This document shows positions 24,187 to 32,956 of a DNA stretch of 64,000 nt, one piece after another. The notes beneath the pieces were generated by a model. That model ran no database searches, had not been told where the DNA came from, and was given only the letters and a program-made list of their open reading frames with translations. Each line of letters begins with the position of its first letter. The first letter of the stretch is position 1. Position numbers and translations under genes: made by a program. The stretch is from a virus. The stretch lies in the IMG/VR virus record IMGVR_UViG_3300045012_000235, positions 1 to 64,000 of that record; one strand, 5' to 3'.

Positions 24187-26903
24187 TCCTCGGCGTCCCT
24201 ACCCTCAACAGGTACGACCTTCTCGCCCGGCTCATCGCATCCGCCGAGGCGGGAACTCTTCAACCGACCGCGTACCTTATCGTCGACAACGGCGGAAAAT
24301 TCGAGATTCTGGTCCATACAATGCCTGGCGTTACTGCGGCACTCGCGCGGGGCGCCACCGTCGAGGTACTCACACCTGACGCAAACATCGGTGTGGCTGC
24401 AAGCTGGAACGCGATGCTTGACCGGGCCGGCACGACTCCGATGGCCATCGCCAACGACGACGTCGAACTCGGCGCGGACGCGCTCGAGGCGCTCGCTCGC
24501 GCAATCGAGACCCACGACTTCGTCATCGCCGAAGGACCTCCGGGCGCAAACGGTTGGTGCCTCTTCGCGCAAACGCCCCAATGCACGGCAACCGTAGGTC
24601 TGTACGACGAGAACTTCTTCCCCGCGTACTACGAGGACTCGGATTACGACCAGCGACTCACGCGAGCCGGCATCATCAAGCACCGCGAGCCCGCTACACT
24701 CACGCACGAAGGATGGGCAACGATGCGGGCCGATCCTGCGGTCGCAGACGGACAGCAGCGGAGCGCGGAGTATTTTCGGAAAAAATGGGGCGGATTGCCG
24801 CACGAAACAGAAAAACTCTTTCAGGAGCCTTTGTCCGCAGCTCTCAAAACGCCCGCGGTACACGTGTGGAAACAGTACAACGGAGAAGAGATGAATCGAC
24901 TCGAACGTCGCGCGAGCACCTCCCGAAGCCGCAAGCAAGAAACGAAATCCACGGTGCCCAGGATCTGCCTCAACATGATCGTGAAGAACGAGCGAGCGAT
25001 CGTCGGGCGATGCCTCACCGCCGCGCTGCCGTTCATCGACAAGTGGGTGATCGTCGACACGGGATCGACGGACGGAACCCCCGAGGCAATCGAGCAGTTC
25101 TTCATCATGCGGAAGATTCCTGGCAAGCTTGTTCGAGGAACGTTCCGGAACTTCGAACAAGCTCGCAACGAAGCACTCGACGCCGCGCGCGCATTCGGCG
25201 CGTGGGACTACGCGCTCCTGCTCGACGCCGACATGGTGATCCGTGGCTCGATTGACAAGGCCGCGCTCACCGAACCCGCGTACCGCCTGGAGCAGATGAC
25301 CAACAACCTCGGCTATTGGAACACGCGCCTCGTCCGGCGGGACGTGGCCGCACGGTACGTGGGGGTCACCCACGAGTTTCTATCCGTGCCGGGAGACGCA
25401 CCACCCAGCCTCGGCTCGTGCTCCATCGACGACCTGAACGACGGCGGCTCGAAGGGGGACAAGGGCGAGCGGGACATCCGGCTCTTGAACGAGGGCTTGG
25501 CCAAGGAGCCTGGCAACGAGCGGTACATGTTCTACCTCGCCAACACCTACCGCGAGATGGGCCGGCACGCCGAGGCTCTCCAGTGGTACACGCGCCGGAT
25601 CGCGGCCGGCGGCTGGGATGAGGAAGTCTGGTCGTCCTACTACGGGATCGCACGGTCGTACGCCACCTTGAACGACGAACCGAATCTCGTCGTCGCCTGC
25701 TTCGACGCCTACAACTACAGGCCTTTCCGCGCCGAGCCGTTGTCGCTCCTGGCGCACTGGTGGAGGGAGCACGGCAAGAACGATGCGGCACTGCTCCTCG
25801 CCGAGCAGGTGACGCGCATGCCGTGCCCGAACGAAGTGCTCTTCGTCGAAAGGGACATCTACGAACGGCAAAACGAGAACGACGTCGCCATCAGCGGGTT
25901 CTACAGCAAGCTTCCCGAACGCCGAAAGGCTGGGTACGACGCGTGCGCGAAGCTGACGATCGACCGCAACCAGTTCTTTCGAAATGAAGCTCGCGGCAAC
26001 TTCGTCCACTACGCCAAGAGCGCGAAGGAGATCTTCGGCGCAGAGGTGCGCGAGATCGACTGGCGCCCCAACGATGGGTACGCGCCGATGAACCCGTCTG
26101 TGCTCGTCGTTGGAGACCGTCGCCTCGTCCTCGTCCGCACGGTGAACTACAAGATCGCCGACGGGCAGTACCCGACGATCGACGGGAGCGGCATCATCAA
26201 GACGAAGAACTGGATCGTCGACATGGACGAGTCGTGGCGACCTACGAGCCGTGTGCTCATCACGGACGGGACAATGCTCCCCCGAACAAAATTCCCGGTC
26301 GAAGGATTCGAGGACTGCCGACTCTACACGAGCGGCGACGATTTCCACGCATCGGCCACCGTCCGAGACCTCGGCGACGGACGCTGCGAACAATCGATCC
26401 TGCGGTTCGATCGAGAGTGGGAAATCAAGAACGTCCACGTCGTCCGCGACTACGAGCACGACAAGACACAAAAAAACTGGATGCCGGTCCTCGGGCAACC
26501 TGGGGCCTTCCTCTACCTATGCGACCCGACAACCGTGATCGATGTCGCGCCCGAGAAAACCACCGAACGTTTTCGAATCTCCGATCTCGATGAAAACCTG
26601 ACCGAGCTGCGCGGTGGCTCGCAGGTCATCCCGCATGGAGACGGCTTCCTCTGCCTCGTGCACGAGGTTGTCCACACCCCCGGGCGCGTGTACCTGCACA
26701 GGTTCGTGCGCCTCGACGCAGAGTTCGTGATCCGGTCGGTCACCGAACCGTGGTTCTTCGTACAGAAGGGCATCGAGTTCTGCGCCGGCCTCGCCCGCGA
26801 CGGGGACCGTCTGGTTGCGAGCTTTGGCGTAGACGACGCCTCAGCGCATCTCGCGTTCTTCGACGCAGCAGTCATCGACCGAGCTCTGGGAATACCCAAG
26901 TAG
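24183..26903 (+). CDS. Trimodular GT2-GT2/TPR-propeller glycan enzyme
   Basis: 906 aa from ATG 24183. Module 1 (residues 1-230): a GT2-like domain with LIVDNGG, NIGVAASWNAML and IANDDVELG (D-D-x-E in the DXD position), like rhamnosyltransferases. Module 2 (about 255-610): a second GT2 domain with CLNMIVKNERAIVGRCL, VDTGSTDGTPEAIEQF and LLLDADMV, followed by TPR-like helices (GNERYMFYLANTYREMGRHA), the layout of TPR-linked protein glycosyltransferases. Module 3 (about 625-906): a beta-propeller resembling GH130/GH43-type folds (NPSVLVVGDRRLVLVR, FPVEGFEDCRLY). The stop codon lies inside dispersed motif copy 3. Confidence 0.8.
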   Translation: MILGVPTLNRYDLLARLIASAEAGTLQPTAYLIVDNGGKFEILVHTMPGVTAALARGATVEVLTPDANIGVAASWNAMLDRAGTTPMAIANDDVELGADALEALARAIETHDFVIAEGPPGANGWCLFAQTPQCTATVGLYDENFFPAYYEDSDYDQRLTRAGIIKHREPATLTHEGWATMRADPAVADGQQRSAEYFRKKWGGLPHETEKLFQEPLSAALKTPAVHVWKQYNGEEMNRLERRASTSRSRKQETKSTVPRICLNMIVKNERAIVGRCLTAALPFIDKWVIVDTGSTDGTPEAIEQFFIMRKIPGKLVRGTFRNFEQARNEALDAARAFGAWDYALLLDADMVIRGSIDKAALTEPAYRLEQMTNNLGYWNTRLVRRDVAARYVGVTHEFLSVPGDAPPSLGSCSIDDLNDGGSKGDKGERDIRLLNEGLAKEPGNERYMFYLANTYREMGRHAEALQWYTRRIAAGGWDEEVWSSYYGIARSYATLNDEPNLVVACFDAYNYRPFRAEPLSLLAHWWREHGKNDAALLLAEQVTRMPCPNEVLFVERDIYERQNENDVAISGFYSKLPERRKAGYDACAKLTIDRNQFFRNEARGNFVHYAKSAKEIFGAEVREIDWRPNDGYAPMNPSVLVVGDRRLVLVRTVNYKIADGQYPTIDGSGIIKTKNWIVDMDESWRPTSRVLITDGTMLPRTKFPVEGFEDCRLYTSGDDFHASATVRDLGDGRCEQSILRFDREWEIKNVHVVRDYEHDKTQKNWMPVLGQPGAFLYLCDPTTVIDVAPEKTTERFRISDLDENLTELRGGSQVIPHGDGFLCLVHEVVHTPGRVYLHRFVRLDAEFVIRSVTEPWFFVQKGIEFCAGLARDGDRLVASFGVDDASAHLAFFDAAVIDRALGIPK

Positions 26904-26918
26904 TCCTCGGGTATTCCC
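26890..26918 (+). repeat. Dispersed near-palindromic motif, copy 3
   Basis: GAATACCCAAGTAG then TCCTCGGGTATTCCC, with a perfect AATACCC/GGGTATT pair. It includes the stop codon of the upstream gene. A TGGTACCCT -10-like element follows at 26951-26959, upstream of the collagen fibre gene. Confidence 0.6.
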
Positions 26919-26963
26919 CGATTCGGCACATGTCACGTAGGGGAACCGCGTGGTACCCTCCCG

Positions 26964-26979
26964 AAGGAGGTAGACCTCC
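26964..26979 (+). promoter_or_regulatory. Near-perfect Shine-Dalgarno in a possible hairpin
   Basis: AAGGAGGT is a full match to the anti-Shine-Dalgarno core, 8 bases before the ATG. It overlaps the self-complementary GGAGGTAGACCTCC (26967-26980), so folding could hide the ribosome site. The loop is tight, so the regulatory effect is uncertain. Confidence 0.4.
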
Positions 26980-27675
26980 ATGAGCTTTGTCATCGGCCGC
27001 GGACGGTATGCGCGAGAGACGTACCCAACGGCTCCGCTCCCGGGTCCTACCGGAGCGTCTGGTTCACACGGTGGGCCAACAGGTCCTGCAGGCAACACGG
27101 GAACAACTGGCCCAACGGGCGCGACTGGCGCGGGACCGACGGGAAGCACCGGCCCGACCGGAACAGCGTCCTTCGTCACGGGTCCGACCGGCCCCACCGG
27201 CACCCCTGGGATGGCTGGACCAACCGGGGGAGGACCGACAGGGCCTACAGGGGCCGCATCGACCGTCACCGGGCCGACAGGGAGCACCGGGGCGACTGGA
27301 AGCACCGGTCCGACCGGCGCAACGGGTGCGACCGGCGCCATCGGCCCCACCGTTACCAACGCCATCGCCGGCAGCACCACCACGCTCGGCGCTGCACGAT
27401 GGAACGTCGTCATCGTCGCCGTCCCGGGCGCTCAAGCCACCGTGAACATGCCGTCGGGCGCGGGGGTACAGGTGGGGGACCAAGTGACCGTCAGCCTCCT
27501 CGGACCCAGCACGTCGAACCCCGTCCTCGTCAACGCCACGGGCGGGTTTACGATCGAAGAGCCTGGAAATCCTGGAAACTTCACGGCGGCCAACGGGCAG
27601 GTCGGTCTGCCAGGGCAAGCGCAGACGGTCACATGGATGAACATCGGCGGAAGTGTGTGGAAGGAGATCGTTTGA
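26980..27675 (+). CDS. Collagen-shaft fibre protein 3
   Basis: 231 aa. Anchor [20 protein letters not shown], then a short shaft of G-x-y repeats to about residue 125, then a ~105-residue head ([19 protein letters not shown] ... [18 protein letters not shown]). The head is homologous to the C-terminus of the 18120-18815 protein, but here on a collagen shaft with the anchor peptide. It shares one base with the lipoprotein gene that follows. Preceded by motif copy 3. Confidence 0.8.
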   Translation: MSFVIGRGRYARETYPTAPLPGPTGASGSHGGPTGPAGNTGTTGPTGATGAGPTGSTGPTGTASFVTGPTGPTGTPGMAGPTGGGPTGPTGAASTVTGPTGSTGATGSTGPTGATGATGAIGPTVTNAIAGSTTTLGAARWNVVIVAVPGAQATVNMPSGAGVQVGDQVTVSLLGPSTSNPVLVNATGGFTIEEPGNPGNFTAANGQVGLPGQAQTVTWMNIGGSVWKEIV

Positions 27676-29330
27676 TGAAACGTTCGTGGATATCTCTTGT
27701 TTTGGTGACGATCTTCAGCTGCTCAACACCACCTCCTCCGGAGGAGGACGCTGCGCCGATCGTGAAATCTCATGCGATACCGTCGTCGGCAGCGACGTCC
27801 CGCGAATTACGGTTCTTGCCTAAGAGGCGTCCCGCAACGTCAACGTACGTTCCCTCAACAAACGATGCAAGAAGTCAGGCGCAAATCGATGTGGCTGCTT
27901 GCACAGCGGCAGACAAGAGCTGGCGGTGCTCAAGAATCCAAAAACCAAAAACATTCGCGGCAACCGGATCATCGTCACCAATCATTCCGGCGTCATGGAC
28001 AGTACCAAACTGGTACGTCAATAAAAGTTCTGGAAGCGATCAAAATTCTTGCACATCGAGCGGGAATCCGTGCGCCACGAAGCAAGAGATATGGGTACAT
28101 CGACTCGGGTGCGGGCCCGGCTCCTACAAGAACTGCCCGCGCTTTCGACAGACGACAACCCTTGAACAGGATGCCTCGGATACGGACAACACCGACCCGC
28201 TCTATGCTCACGTGGCGCTCGAGAACGGCGCCTCGTTCATCGTGAAGGGTGGCGCCGGAACATCCACATCGGCCGTGTTCACCCGCAGCGCAGCCAAAAA
28301 CACCGCAGCCGGATCGAACAGTCTACTGGCCGGTAGCTTCTCTGCCGGGGCGCCGGCCGTAGGGATGCTCGTCACGAATACGACGGCGGCGAAGGCAAGC
28401 AAAGCTTGGATCTACACGACCGCGGGCGGGTCCAATTGGAATATCACCCAGCCGCTCGTGCCCAATGTCCCTGTAACAGGCCTTACAGGTGTCGAAGTCG
28501 ACACGTGGGCCAGCACCGACACCGTGACACTGACAACACCCATCGCGATCAACGTCGTGGATGTGGATGCGACCTCGGTGGACGACAACGGCTCGTTCAC
28601 CAATGGCCTGTATCTCTACAACATGATCGCGTACGATCCTGAGGCGCAGGGGGACACGATCGCCATCGGCAATGGCGTATTCATACAAGAAGTTGTAGCG
28701 CAGCGATTCGTAAGTTACTACGCCGGGACGCAAACGGCGCCTGGTGCACGAATCGCTGCCAACCTGTTTTCTACAGAGTCGATGCAGTCAAACGGTAGCG
28801 CGACAATCGATCCCATATTTCTAGGCGGCGCACTGTCAGGCTCTCTTGGAAGCGCCTTCATCGGTGACCCTCTTTTCTCGAGTGACCCCATTCTCGGTGG
28901 CGGTGGCGGATTCACGGAACTCTTTATTGGCGGCGACACGCACAATGCCGGAATAGGCGGCAGCAACAACGGAAACATTTATCTCGACGGCCCGCTCACT
29001 TTGATATCCGGACGATTCCAGGTAGGCTCGGCAGGGTCCGTGGTGTACGGCAATTCTACGACCGGCACTATCGAACTGTTTGGGTCGGCGCACCTAGAGA
29101 ACGAAGCGGGTTCGACTTTCGTGCCACACTTCACGGCCCCTCTTTTGATTTCCCCCGGCTTTCTGATCAACGGACTTGTCGGAACATCGACCGCGTGCTC
29201 GGCGACGTCAGCGGGGGCTATCAACTGCGGCATCACCACAACACCAGCTCATCTCGATGCAGCAGCAGGCGCCGCGGGGTTCGGCGGCGCGGCATTTGTG
29301 TTCGGCGGTCCTAGCGTAGCGAATTTTTAG
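27675..29330 (+). CDS. Lipoprotein with beta-rich, spike-like domain
   Basis: 551 aa from ATG 27675 (TGATG coupling); an upstream extension is antisense-like. [16 protein letters not shown] is a lipoprotein signal peptide. About 90 linker-like residues follow, then PNWYVNKSSGSDQNSCTS and a Cys-containing segment. The rest is rich in short strands with Gly/Ser/Thr/Asn (FIVKGGAGTSTSAVFTR, GGSNNGNIYLDGPLTLISG), suggesting a beta-helix. A lipoprotein directly coupled to a phage-like fibre is reminiscent of phage receptor-blocking lipoproteins, but its size is larger. Role inferred only. Confidence 0.65.
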   Translation: MKRSWISLVLVTIFSCSTPPPPEEDAAPIVKSHAIPSSAATSRELRFLPKRRPATSTYVPSTNDARSQAQIDVAACTAADKSWRCSRIQKPKTFAATGSSSPIIPASWTVPNWYVNKSSGSDQNSCTSSGNPCATKQEIWVHRLGCGPGSYKNCPRFRQTTTLEQDASDTDNTDPLYAHVALENGASFIVKGGAGTSTSAVFTRSAAKNTAAGSNSLLAGSFSAGAPAVGMLVTNTTAAKASKAWIYTTAGGSNWNITQPLVPNVPVTGLTGVEVDTWASTDTVTLTTPIAINVVDVDATSVDDNGSFTNGLYLYNMIAYDPEAQGDTIAIGNGVFIQEVVAQRFVSYYAGTQTAPGARIAANLFSTESMQSNGSATIDPIFLGGALSGSLGSAFIGDPLFSSDPILGGGGGFTELFIGGDTHNAGIGGSNNGNIYLDGPLTLISGRFQVGSAGSVVYGNSTTGTIELFGSAHLENEAGSTFVPHFTAPLLISPGFLINGLVGTSTACSATSAGAINCGITTTPAHLDAAAGAAGFGGAAFVFGGPSVANF

Positions 29331-29337
29331 TCAAGTC

Positions 29338-29445
29338 ATGCCCTCCATCATCGAACCGGTCCCCGATGCCATGCTCTTCGACACGGACGTTCCGTGCTCG
29401 CTCGCCCAGCTCCAGGCGCTCTTCGTCGGGAGGTTCGTTGCCTAG
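29338..29445 (+). pseudogene. Truncated copy of the DUF1906 lysin gene
   Basis: A 35-codon frame reads MPSIIEPVPDAMLFDTD, then VPCSLAQLQALF, then diverges and stops at TAG 29443-29445. It matches the start of the gene at 30718 (M-T-P-T-I-E-P-V-P-D-A-L-L-F-D-T-D ... C-S-L-T-Q-L-Q-A-L-Y). The remainder of that gene is missing here. It is therefore a remnant of a duplicated fibre-lysin cassette, 1.4 kb upstream of the intact copy. Confidence 0.75.
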
Positions 29446-29471
29446 GCCGTCGACCGATTGCTTTGATTCCG

Positions 29472-29500
29472 CATACTCGAGTAGTTCTCGAGTACTCCCT
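29472..29500 (+). repeat. Dispersed near-palindromic motif, copy 4
   Basis: CATACTCGAGTAG then TTCTCGAGTACTCCCTG. The half-sites TACTCGAGTA and CTCGAGTA are strongly self-complementary. It is 35 bases upstream of the -10 element of the collagen fibre gene and occupies the place where a -35 would be expected. Confidence 0.6.
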
Positions 29501-29534
29501 GTTTCAGTCATGGAGCGCGGTGGAAGCTACATGA

Positions 29535-29548
29535 TACCGTAACACTCG
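29535..29548 (+). promoter_or_regulatory. Leaderless-type -10 element
   Basis: TGATACCGT with TACCGT at 29535-29540, then 7 bases, then GTG at 29548. No -35 resembling TTGAC is present; motif copy 4 lies upstream and may bind an activator. Confidence 0.5.
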
Positions 29549-30705
29549 TGTCCTTCATCATCGGTCGCGGACGGTACAGAAGTGAAGCGTACCCCACCGC
29601 GCCTGGAATAGGCGGTGGAGGCAGCGGCACGGGGGCGACCGGCCCCACCGGGCCGTTCGGCGGTCCGCCGGGACCGACGGGTCCAACCGGCTCGACTGGG
29701 TCGAAGGGTGCGACCGGAACCACCGGGGCCACCGGGGCGGCGTCGACGACGACCGGCCCCACTGGGGTGACCGGGGCCGCCTCGCTCGTTACCGGTCCAA
29801 CTGGCGCGACCGGCGCGCCGTCTGCGGTCACGGGGCCGACGGGTGCGGGCGGGACCGGCAACACGGGGCCCACCGGTGCCGCCTCGACGGTGACCGGACC
29901 CACCGGGCCGACCGGTTCAATCGGCGTGACCGGTCCTGCGGGCGGCGCGTCGAACACCGGTTCCACCGGCGCGACGGGGCCGACGGGAGCGACCGGCGCC
30001 GGAGCGACGGGACCCACGGGTGCCGCGTCGACCGTTACCGGCCCTACGGGCGCGACGGGTGCGACTGGAGCCGCGTCTACGGTGACCGGACCGACGGGCG
30101 CAACGGGTAGCACGGGACCGACGGGAGCCGCGTCGGTTGTGACGGGACCCACCGGACCAACCGGGTCGACGGGTGCTGCATCGACCGTCACGGGACCCAC
30201 GGGCCCAACGGGATTCACCGGGCCGACCGGGGCATCATCCACCGTCACGGGGCCCACGGGCCCCACGGGAGCGACCGGCGCCTCGTCCACGGTGACCGGT
30301 CCGACGGGCCCTCTCGGGACAGGACCGACGGGTGCGGCGTCGACGGTGACCGGTCCCACGGGAACGACTGGGCCGACGGGAGCAGGCAGTGCCGGACCGA
30401 CGGGTCCGACGGGCCCCGCGGGAGGGACTGTTTTGGCGCGCGGCACCAACGTTTCTCTCCCGCCCGGGGATCTTATCGTAGGACCGTTCACTGTAACAGC
30501 AGGTCAGGTTCTTGACGCGGCCGTCTTCGTTCGTGATTTGACGTCTACCCAAACCGCATCTTGGGCGCCCGAAGCTTCGGGAGCCAGTCAAGTCGAATGG
30601 AAATGGATCAACAACAGCGATCCAGCTAATTCACGATCGTTTGATATTTTCAACTCCACCGGGGGTACTACTTACCATATCGATTACGTCATAATTGTTT
30701 GGTGA
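29548..30705 (+). CDS. Collagen-shaft fibre protein 4
   Basis: 385 aa from GTG 29548. Anchor [20 protein letters not shown], then G-x-y repeats with frequent AASTVT-type interruptions to about residue 295. A ~90-residue head begins [20 protein letters not shown] and ends with [17 protein letters not shown]. The first 82 bases after the start base are identical to those of the gene at 35844. Followed after 12 bases by the DUF1906 lysin gene. Confidence 0.8.
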   Translation: MSFIIGRGRYRSEAYPTAPGIGGGGSGTGATGPTGPFGGPPGPTGPTGSTGSKGATGTTGATGAASTTTGPTGVTGAASLVTGPTGATGAPSAVTGPTGAGGTGNTGPTGAASTVTGPTGPTGSIGVTGPAGGASNTGSTGATGPTGATGAGATGPTGAASTVTGPTGATGATGAASTVTGPTGATGSTGPTGAASVVTGPTGPTGSTGAASTVTGPTGPTGFTGPTGASSTVTGPTGPTGATGASSTVTGPTGPLGTGPTGAASTVTGPTGTTGPTGAGSAGPTGPTGPAGGTVLARGTNVSLPPGDLIVGPFTVTAGQVLDAAVFVRDLTSTQTASWAPEASGASQVEWKWINNSDPANSRSFDIFNSTGGTTYHIDYVIIVW

Positions 30706-30717
30706 TAAGGCAGGAAA

Positions 30718-31356
30718 ATGACCCCCACTATTGAGCCCGTCCCCGACGCTCTCCTTTTCGATACCGATCAGGTCTGTTCCCTCACCCAACTTCAGGCGCT
30801 CTACGCCGTGGGCTTCCGCGGAGGCATCCGCACCGTCACGTTCAACCAGGCGCCCGACCCGAGCGACGTCACGGCCGAGGAGGTCCAGAACTTCATGACG
30901 GCGGGGCTCGGCCTCATGCTCTACCAGCGCGTCCGAAACCCAGGCTGGCTCCCCTCCGCGACGATGGGTCAGGCCGACGCCAAGGTCTTTCTCGCCAAGG
31001 CTGCAGCGGCCGGCTACCTAGCGGGCGGCAGCGCCTGGGACGACCTCGAAGGGATCGGGGGCAACTTCATGTCCACCATCGCCTACGAGCAGGCGAAGTC
31101 GGCCACCCTACTGACCGTCTACCCACCCGGCGACTACATCGGCTACGACGTACCGCTCAACAGCGACGAACTCTTCCACGACCTGCTTGCGAAGTGCTTC
31201 TGGAAAAGCATCTCGAACGTGCCCGACGTCGCAACGCGCGGCTACGCGCTCTCGCAGGTCGCCGAGAACGTGACCATCGCGGGGGTCGAGGTCGACATCA
31301 GCGTCGCGCGCGCGGACAGGCTCGGGGGGCGCGCGTTTTGGATGCGGAACGCTTAG
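30718..31356 (+). CDS. DUF1906 glycoside-hydrolase-like protein, probable lysin
   Basis: 212 aa, preceded by GGCAGGA. The sequence follows the Rv2525c/DUF1906 pattern: FDTDQVCSLTQLQALYAVG at the first strand, then a GLGLMLYQRVRNPGW segment, GYLAGGSAWDDLEGIGG with the acidic pair typical of this TIM-barrel, and ends VEVDISVARADRLGGRAFWM. DUF1906 domains occur in secreted or phage cell-wall hydrolases. No signal peptide is present, so export would need a holin, or the protein could be virion-borne next to its fibre. Confidence 0.75.
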   Translation: MTPTIEPVPDALLFDTDQVCSLTQLQALYAVGFRGGIRTVTFNQAPDPSDVTAEEVQNFMTAGLGLMLYQRVRNPGWLPSATMGQADAKVFLAKAAAAGYLAGGSAWDDLEGIGGNFMSTIAYEQAKSATLLTVYPPGDYIGYDVPLNSDELFHDLLAKCFWKSISNVPDVATRGYALSQVAENVTIAGVEVDISVARADRLGGRAFWMRNA

Positions 31357-31855
31357 AGCAATGGCCGTAGTGGTAACGGCCCCTCGCGAGGACCTCCTAC
31401 GGGTGACAATCGCCCTTTCTTGATCGCGCTCTGCCTTGGTGGAGATGCGGGCATCCGAGAGCCAGGTCCGAAAAAGCGTTGCAACCATCTTCTTCACGTG
31501 CGTGGTCGGTCTGAGGCTCCCGACGGCCTTTGCGGTGTTTCGCGTGCGAGCATTCCGCCGCTCGGCCACCCTGAAGTCCTCAGCAACCCGATGGCTGGGC
31601 GCTGTCTGCCTCGTGTACTTACGCCTCCCGAGGTACTCGAGATCCTCCCCCGAGAGACGGACTACGCAGCGACCTTCGCCGTGTGGTCGGTGTTGCCATT
31701 GTCGTTGGCAATCGAACGTTGCTCGCTTGATCAAGAGCGGATCGAGCGCCGCTCGCACGCAGACAGTCGTTCTTCTCCTCCGTCGAATCCTTTCATCCCC
31801 GTATTGATTGTAGCCTACCACAATCAATATTCTTCCGTACTTCGAGCGAACCGCG
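31357..31855. other. 499-base region without a supported gene
   Basis: No plus-strand frame here looks coding. One minus-strand frame stays open across most of it but would end deep inside the lysin gene on the opposite strand, and its protein is Arg-rich without a recognisable domain. The region contains a palindrome (31802-31829). It may hold a decayed gene or a non-coding RNA. Confidence 0.4.
31802..31829. promoter_or_regulatory. Perfect 9-bp inverted repeat
   Basis: TATTGATTG, the 10-base centre TAGCCTACCA, then CAATCAATA. The centre contains TAGCCTACC, also seen in the promoter at 21313. It lies 27 bases past the end of the minus-strand gene. No T tract follows, so an operator is as likely as a terminator. 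Confidence 0.45.
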
Positions 31856-32158
31856 CTACTCCTTGCGCTTCTTCCTCGGCATCGGCGTCTTTTTCGCGTT
31901 CGGCGTACCGGGGCTCGTTGTCCGCTCGTCGGTCTCAAGCGGGATCGAACGAGGAATGTCGCCGGCGCGATCGAGGGGAATCTGCCAGTGCGTCTCGAAG
32001 ATCGCCCGCATCGACCCGCATTTTCGGCACCAGAGAAACCGCGATGCTTCAAGGTTGCCGATGGATCCCGTCCGCGTGGCCGCTTCCACACTGCCCGCGG
32101 GACGATGCCAACTCGTGACCCCGCACAAGCATGTGTCGGCAAGAGGGACATCGGGCAT
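31856..32158 (-). CDS. Zinc-ribbon-like hypothetical protein
   Basis: 100 aa. CLCG near residue 12 and LWCRKCGSMRAIFETHW form a four-Cys set suitable for one zinc. The C-terminus is basic (KKTPMPRKKRKE), which suggests nucleic-acid binding. A leftward single gene set between two rightward ones. Function unknown. Confidence 0.6.
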   Translation of the reverse strand: MPDVPLADTCLCGVTSWHRPAGSVEAATRTGSIGNLEASRFLWCRKCGSMRAIFETHWQIPLDRAGDIPRSIPLETDERTTSPGTPNAKKTPMPRKKRKE

Positions 32159-32181
32159 GGCGATCCCAACCTTAGAACCTC

Positions 32182-32219
32182 TTGACCTCCCGGGCGAGCA
32201 CGGGGCACCCTCGCCGGCA
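32182..32219 (+). promoter_or_regulatory. Leaderless promoter of the lysozyme-like gene
   Basis: TTGACC (32182-32187), 18 bases, CACCCT (32206-32211), 7 bases, ATG 32219. Same geometry as the glycan-operon promoters. Confidence 0.5.
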
Positions 32220-32932
32220 TGATAAAAACCGCCCTGCTACTCACACTCACAATTTGCCTCGCGGGTCTCATCGTGATGCCAAAAGTTCACGCCGACTCGC
32301 CCAAGCCTGTCGTCCTGCCCGACATGACGATGGCCTCGACATTGCCCGAACCGGTTGCCCCCGCGCAAGAAGACGCACCCGCGTTCAACCAGGCGACCGT
32401 GGACTATCTGCTCGGCGTGATGAGTGACTGGCCGCCGGCGCTGCAGACGCTGCCCTCGGTCCCGTACCGCGACGTCGCCGAGAGCATCGCGAGCGTGACG
32501 AGCGACCCGAGCGACGCCGTGCTTCTTGCGGCTCTCGGGTACTTCGAAGGAGCTCGCTACGCCCAGTACGTCGATGACGGATCCTGCAACGACGCAAAGT
32601 GGGTGAAGTCATCCGAGGGCGCGAGACTGACGCACTGGGGTACGTGCGACCATCGGGTTGCTCGCTCGATCTGGCAGATTCACCCACAAGACGATCGCGC
32701 CTCGCTGACACACGGGCTCTGCTCGACCGAAGCCATCTCCACGCGCGTCGGTGCGGCTCGCTGCGCGCTCGACATCGCTCATCGCAGCCTCGCGGCGACC
32801 GGCACCCTCTCGTACTACACGGGTGAGTGGGATGGACCGCACCCCAAGGCGGACGAGCGACTCTCGTTCGCAAAACGTGCGCTGAAAAAGCACCCCCCGC
32901 CGAAGGTTGCGCCCGGCACGAACACGCCGTAA
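32219..32932 (+). CDS. Secreted lysozyme/transglycosylase-like protein
   Basis: 237 aa. The signal peptide (MIKTALLLTLTICLAGLIV ... HADS) directs export. The central part VLLAALGYFEGARYAQYVD has a Glu placed as in the lysozyme-like fold, followed by DHRVARSIWQIHPQD, which resembles the 'GxxQIxP' part of lytic transglycosylases, and four Cys residues. The Glu of YFEGA is the candidate catalytic acid. Followed by a strong terminator, so it is a single-gene transcript. Likely an endolysin or wall remodelling enzyme; moderate certainty. Confidence 0.6.
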   Translation: MIKTALLLTLTICLAGLIVMPKVHADSPKPVVLPDMTMASTLPEPVAPAQEDAPAFNQATVDYLLGVMSDWPPALQTLPSVPYRDVAESIASVTSDPSDAVLLAALGYFEGARYAQYVDDGSCNDAKWVKSSEGARLTHWGTCDHRVARSIWQIHPQDDRASLTHGLCSTEAISTRVGAARCALDIAHRSLAATGTLSYYTGEWDGPHPKADERLSFAKRALKKHPPPKVAPGTNTP

Positions 32933-32956
32933 ATTTCAAATCTTCGCGTCATGGTG

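Noticed and set aside
27399-27674. N-terminal extension of the 551-aa lipoprotein
   Set aside because: Arg/His-rich and fully overlapping the fibre head in another frame; ATG 27675 begins a clear lipoprotein signal.
29508-30491. Long minus-strand Pro/Val/Ala-rich frames opposite the collagen genes (also at 13246, 13855, 20208, 26841, 35744)
   Set aside because: They are the exact antisense of GPT/GAA codons; repeats such as [13 protein letters not shown] arise only from the reverse complement of the shaft and have no ribosome sites.
31357-31790. Minus-strand open frame across the gap at 31.4-31.8 kb
   Set aside because: It would have to end 250 bases inside the lysin gene on the other strand, is Arg-rich, and has no motif or well-placed ribosome site.
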